Shown here: positions 15,201 to 15,626 of the stretch, piece by piece
Layout: every line of letters begins with the position of its first letter
How positions within the stretch are numbered: the stretch's first letter is position 1
Assembly: GCA_038239195.1 (NCBI GenBank)
Contig: JBBSEZ010000228.1
Span: 1 to 15,626 of the forward strand
Length of the DNA: 15,626 nt
Direction of reading: 5' to 3'
Origin: JBBSEZ01 sp038239195
GTDB taxonomy: Bacteria; Planctomycetota; Planctomycetia; Gemmatales; Gemmataceae
Made by a program: the position numbers and the translations under genes
The notes under the pieces: generated by a model
What the model was told of the DNA's origin: nothing
Databases searched by the model: none
The model's input: only the letters and a program-made list of their open reading frames with translations

Positions 15201-15337
15201 ACAACCAGCACCACCGGCCAGGCCAGGTAAGCGATCTTGAGTCGCCCTCCCGCCGGCACCGAGCGCCGCCCACCGTCGGCTGCAGCACGCATGGCAAGGC
15301 CCTGCTTCGGAACGCGAGAATTGGATCTGCCCCACAT
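9182..15337 (-). CDS. giant secretin (GspD/PilQ superfamily) with N0, about 13 N1-like modules and secretin domain
   Basis: Encodes 2051 residues, about three times a typical type II secretin. The ATG at 15337 is supported by AAGGAGG at 15347-15353 nine to ten bases upstream. A basic N-terminus precedes a hydrophobic export segment (IAYLAWPVVLVVFAVWTMGA, 35-54). Residues 88-170 form an N0/STN domain (IAFSMSGKPWKDVFKWLADL). From 194 to 1580 I count 13 betaalpha-betabetaalpha ring modules, each ending in a strand-helix signature such as TNSLLVRANP (702-711), RTNTMIISAPEKTMELI (1345-1361) or RSNSVIVAGS (1471-1480). Residues 1583-1890 are the secretin domain: VVIQVLIAEVDLTNSEEFG (1585-1603), LLIRALKTQGRIDVLSRPQV (1718-1737), VGQDVPIL (1749-1756), ETVAIGGLI (1833-1841), and LMVILTPRIVR (1877-1887). 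A Pro/Ala tail (1910-2051) replaces a recognisable pilotin-binding domain. It should form an outer-membrane gate with an exceptionally long periplasmic channel. No ATPase, pseudopilin or inner-membrane partner is in the window. Confidence 0.95.
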   Translation of the reverse strand: MWGRSNSRVPKQGLAMRAAADGGRRSVPAGGRLKIAYLAWPVVLVVFAVWTMGASNAQNAPVFLVSSAAPPLKAAEPPPPPKKKEEEKKIAFSMSGKPWKDVFKWLADLTGKAIAGPHMPTGTCNITSPVGRRYNVSEVIDLLNEALLSNENTQKYYLIQRERTFTIVPASDKIDPSLIPRVDLKGLEGRGKTELVSLIFPLKTLVAEDVGPEVKKMMGPFGEVVVLATPNQLLMQDTVGSLERIVKTLQDIEKEDSAKAGSLNYKCKWIKASEGERILKDLLGDPKALLQQMMGTGGGGGGRPAPLPVGKVRMHYITSNERTNTVLVAGPANKVSEAEGILKGIDVRDKDQPPIIVGQPILKIYNVAPGTADAMAKALSQAYKASATCNISTAGSAKVLAYATPEDQKQIAQQILRSSGDGEGAAKTVRIDAGALDAEKTATMFQKMFGDPKTGAPVIDSIADSNSIVVRGTQEQVDEVKQIVRDWNGLPAAGGTGAGRFRVITLGKDGSAAMMAEVLEKMLKELIQNPIDVLPRKLPELKKAPEGDSKRLVPGRPAASAPLAPVGKWQPVALRDEGGLVDPRDKKEKKDKRRGSKDKPVRIIAKGNQLLIVTDDPEALALIQQIVKTFITPSGEGDFEVIKLKHANAIEAAKALDEIYNGLKQGAQPGGFPGFGGGRFGPPPPVAAPKEGRIRVVAYPATNSLLVRANPLDMIKIKRLLDTAIDTGESGGIMKTWVIKLKHANATDIAISLREVYKQQTDATPTSLPGGGFFGRLAAASAASSTAGKQVMLSVGVDARSNSVLLACPEALYKDINKLVLDLDASAKLASRTVKIVSIKGFDPVVLQQAIDAIQGRAVRRTTPGTSTSPLPGGSTFPGAPGGEGPGMGPRPGGGGGRRGGGGPGGGFGLNSDEGSGGRDFFADRVMEDPQPSLLFDPHLDTSTVSSTPPAPGHEAGPPKMGVGGLATPPRKGASPKTSTPTEVQQVRYAAPPVTKAGPGSGVSIDTVVAPRGPVTAEPFPELGVLVLTAQTPEDIEAAMRILEVLRRIAAASDLQMRLVPLQHGDATAIAATLTQLYKGVNINASGTTRNTIPTRTTTNQQGQRTTEEQLASVVLLPWPRFNAILVAAPKARFEDVEKQIRDLDKASSPQDQAVTFRLKNQGAARVSQLIANFWATRYPNETAQQHQVRVTADSNSNTVFVQAAPADLAEIRSLIEHIDSMPPAPVNEMRLITLRNALADELAAILQRAIQQGVVPSGAVGGAGQPGGAPGAPRPPGAPGAPGAPGGAPGVPGALPAAPGAAGGLTATKTVSLRFVSPATKKGPGGTVIESGFLDDIRITPDVRTNTMIISAPEKTMELILALIASLDVPPAARAEIKIFPLKKADASTMAATIQQLFLGTGSTPGATGVPLPGGPGGPGGPGGGLPGGGIPGGGFPGGTGTVRPIQLTLQGTTPDGTPLVELRLTIDQRSNSVIVAGSRNDVDVIEAIITRLEDTEVQIRRNEVYRLQNSTAVDVANALTTFVQNSLQALQRGGQLTAFQDFEREVVVVPEPITNKLLISATPRYYADVMRLIAELDAELPQVVIQVLIAEVDLTNSEEFGVEIGLQSPVLFSRSVVPATSSLFGTTGSSNFANTGNTTPVGFPVAPGVTVNSTINRAANPGFNFNNPAIALGNNPDAAGQGIVGFQGLNSLGVGRTSANGIGGFVFSAASDSFSLLIRALKTQGRIDVLSRPQVMTLDNQAAQVAVGQDVPILLGSTLTATGLSQQNISYRSVGVILNVIPKISPDGKVIMRVTPEVSSLATTLNLGGGFNAPEFNQQRVDTTVIARDGETVAIGGLITRKDNKEENKIPWLGDLPWVGAAFRYRTQSKAKQELMVILTPRIVRNRLDADRILAEEGRRMDWILGDVVKTHGATGMHPLFPAPPSMPPAGGVDGALTAPLVPGMPAGPAGPYAPPAALPPAPLHMPRVAPSAEPPPATGTSAGPTLVPASERPLAAATTLSGSTAFPGLNPGVVTTNITAPAPAAPAATKPPEPKKESSRWPIFRRDP
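11423..11566 (-). repeat. collagen-like Gly-Ala-Pro tract inside the secretin gene
   Basis: Codons for residues 1258-1305 form a low-complexity GAP/GXY run (GAPGAPGAPGGAPGVPG and flanks). It is inserted in the 11th ring module between its first helix and its second strand. A related Gly/Pro tract lies at 11012-11098 (residues 1414-1442), another at 12605-12754 (residues 862-911), and a shorter one at 13277-13333 (669-687). All look like disordered loops projecting from the ring stack. Confidence 0.85.
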
Positions 15338-15626
15338 AGCGACCGCCCTCCTTCTTGTCCAGATGGAGTTGGCCTGCCCCCGAGCGAGGGAGAGCGCAGC
15401 CGCCCAACCGATACGGCACTCCTGTAAACCTTACTTTCGTCACAATCGCGCCGCACACTTGAGAGAACCGACGCGCTGCGGCAAGTTCTCCTCAAGTTCT
15501 CATGAGTGGGCGACGCCCCCGGTTAGCGACGCGTCGCAGGAGGGGGCGGCCGGCACCCGGCGTCGAAGCCTAGCGAACCCGGGCCCCAAAAATACACCCA
15601 CCCCTTAGCCGCCGGGGGGAGGGCGC
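15338..15626 (-). promoter_or_regulatory. upstream region of the secretin gene
   Basis: This stretch contains the secretin ribosome binding site (15347-15353 on the minus strand). It also holds a 9-base direct repeat CAAGTTCTC at 15482-15490 and 15493-15501 (11-base period) and a perfect 12-base palindrome GCGACGCGTCGC at 15526-15537. I found no convincing -35/-10 pair and no believable gene. The transcription start is presumably within 15360-15500. Beyond 15540 the sequence is C-rich and shows nothing I can name. Confidence 0.4.

Noticed and set aside
12476..15427. A 983-codon open frame on the plus strand opposite the secretin gene
   Set aside because: It is the antisense shadow of a GC-rich gene: its translation is a long Arg/Leu/Asp/Val mixture without domains, while the minus strand gives clear N0, N1 and secretin motifs.
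15237..15608. Plus-strand frame at the right edge
   Set aside because: It overlaps the secretin start and its strong ribosome binding site on the other strand, and the translation has no domain or signal.

Overview
The window is a GC-rich bacterial segment that most resembles a planctomycete (Gemmataceae-like). The clues are a very large secretin with Gly/Pro-rich inserts, several exported or lipobox proteins with no familiar family, and hairpin-forming intergenic repeats at nearly every gene junction. The taxonomic call is an inference from style and family content. No rRNA, tRNA, CRISPR array, transposase or phage gene is visible.

Left part (1-3290), plus strand: a secreted protein with a C-terminal thioredoxin/redoxin-like domain that has lost its cysteines (148-1602), a small cytoplasmic protein of unknown function (1748-2233), and a lipoprotein of LolA/LppX-like appearance (2262-3209). 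The last is closed by a long hairpin at 3222-3284.

Centre (3488-8180), plus strand: an amidoligase-type cassette. It holds a transglutaminase-like protein whose catalytic His position is Ser (3488-4312), a circularly permuted ATP-grasp enzyme (4556-6043), an alpha-E helical protein with an internal duplication (6137-7090), and a second transglutaminase with an intact Cys-His-Asp triad (7221-8180). Comparative genomics groups these families as a peptide-bond-forming and peptide-cleaving system of unknown product. Each gap between the genes holds a different inverted repeat: a nested hairpin on a stop codon, an intrinsic terminator 14 bases before the ATP-grasp start, mirrored heptad arrays, and a three-copy palindrome.

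Next (8181-8627): a small RelE/ParE-like toxin candidate (8295-8591) sits behind a start-less reading-frame remnant that may be a decayed antitoxin. Its start codon lies in a perfect hairpin. A near-perfect 20-bp stem at 8582-8627 separates it from the convergent minus-strand genes.

Right part (8640-15337), minus strand: a 2051-residue secretin with an N0 domain, about 13 N1-like ring modules and a C-terminal secretin domain. It overlaps by 28 bases a small lipoprotein gene, which is a candidate pilotin or assembly partner. The remaining 289 bases (15338-15626) hold the secretin's ribosome binding site and upstream region, with a direct repeat and a palindrome but no convincing gene.
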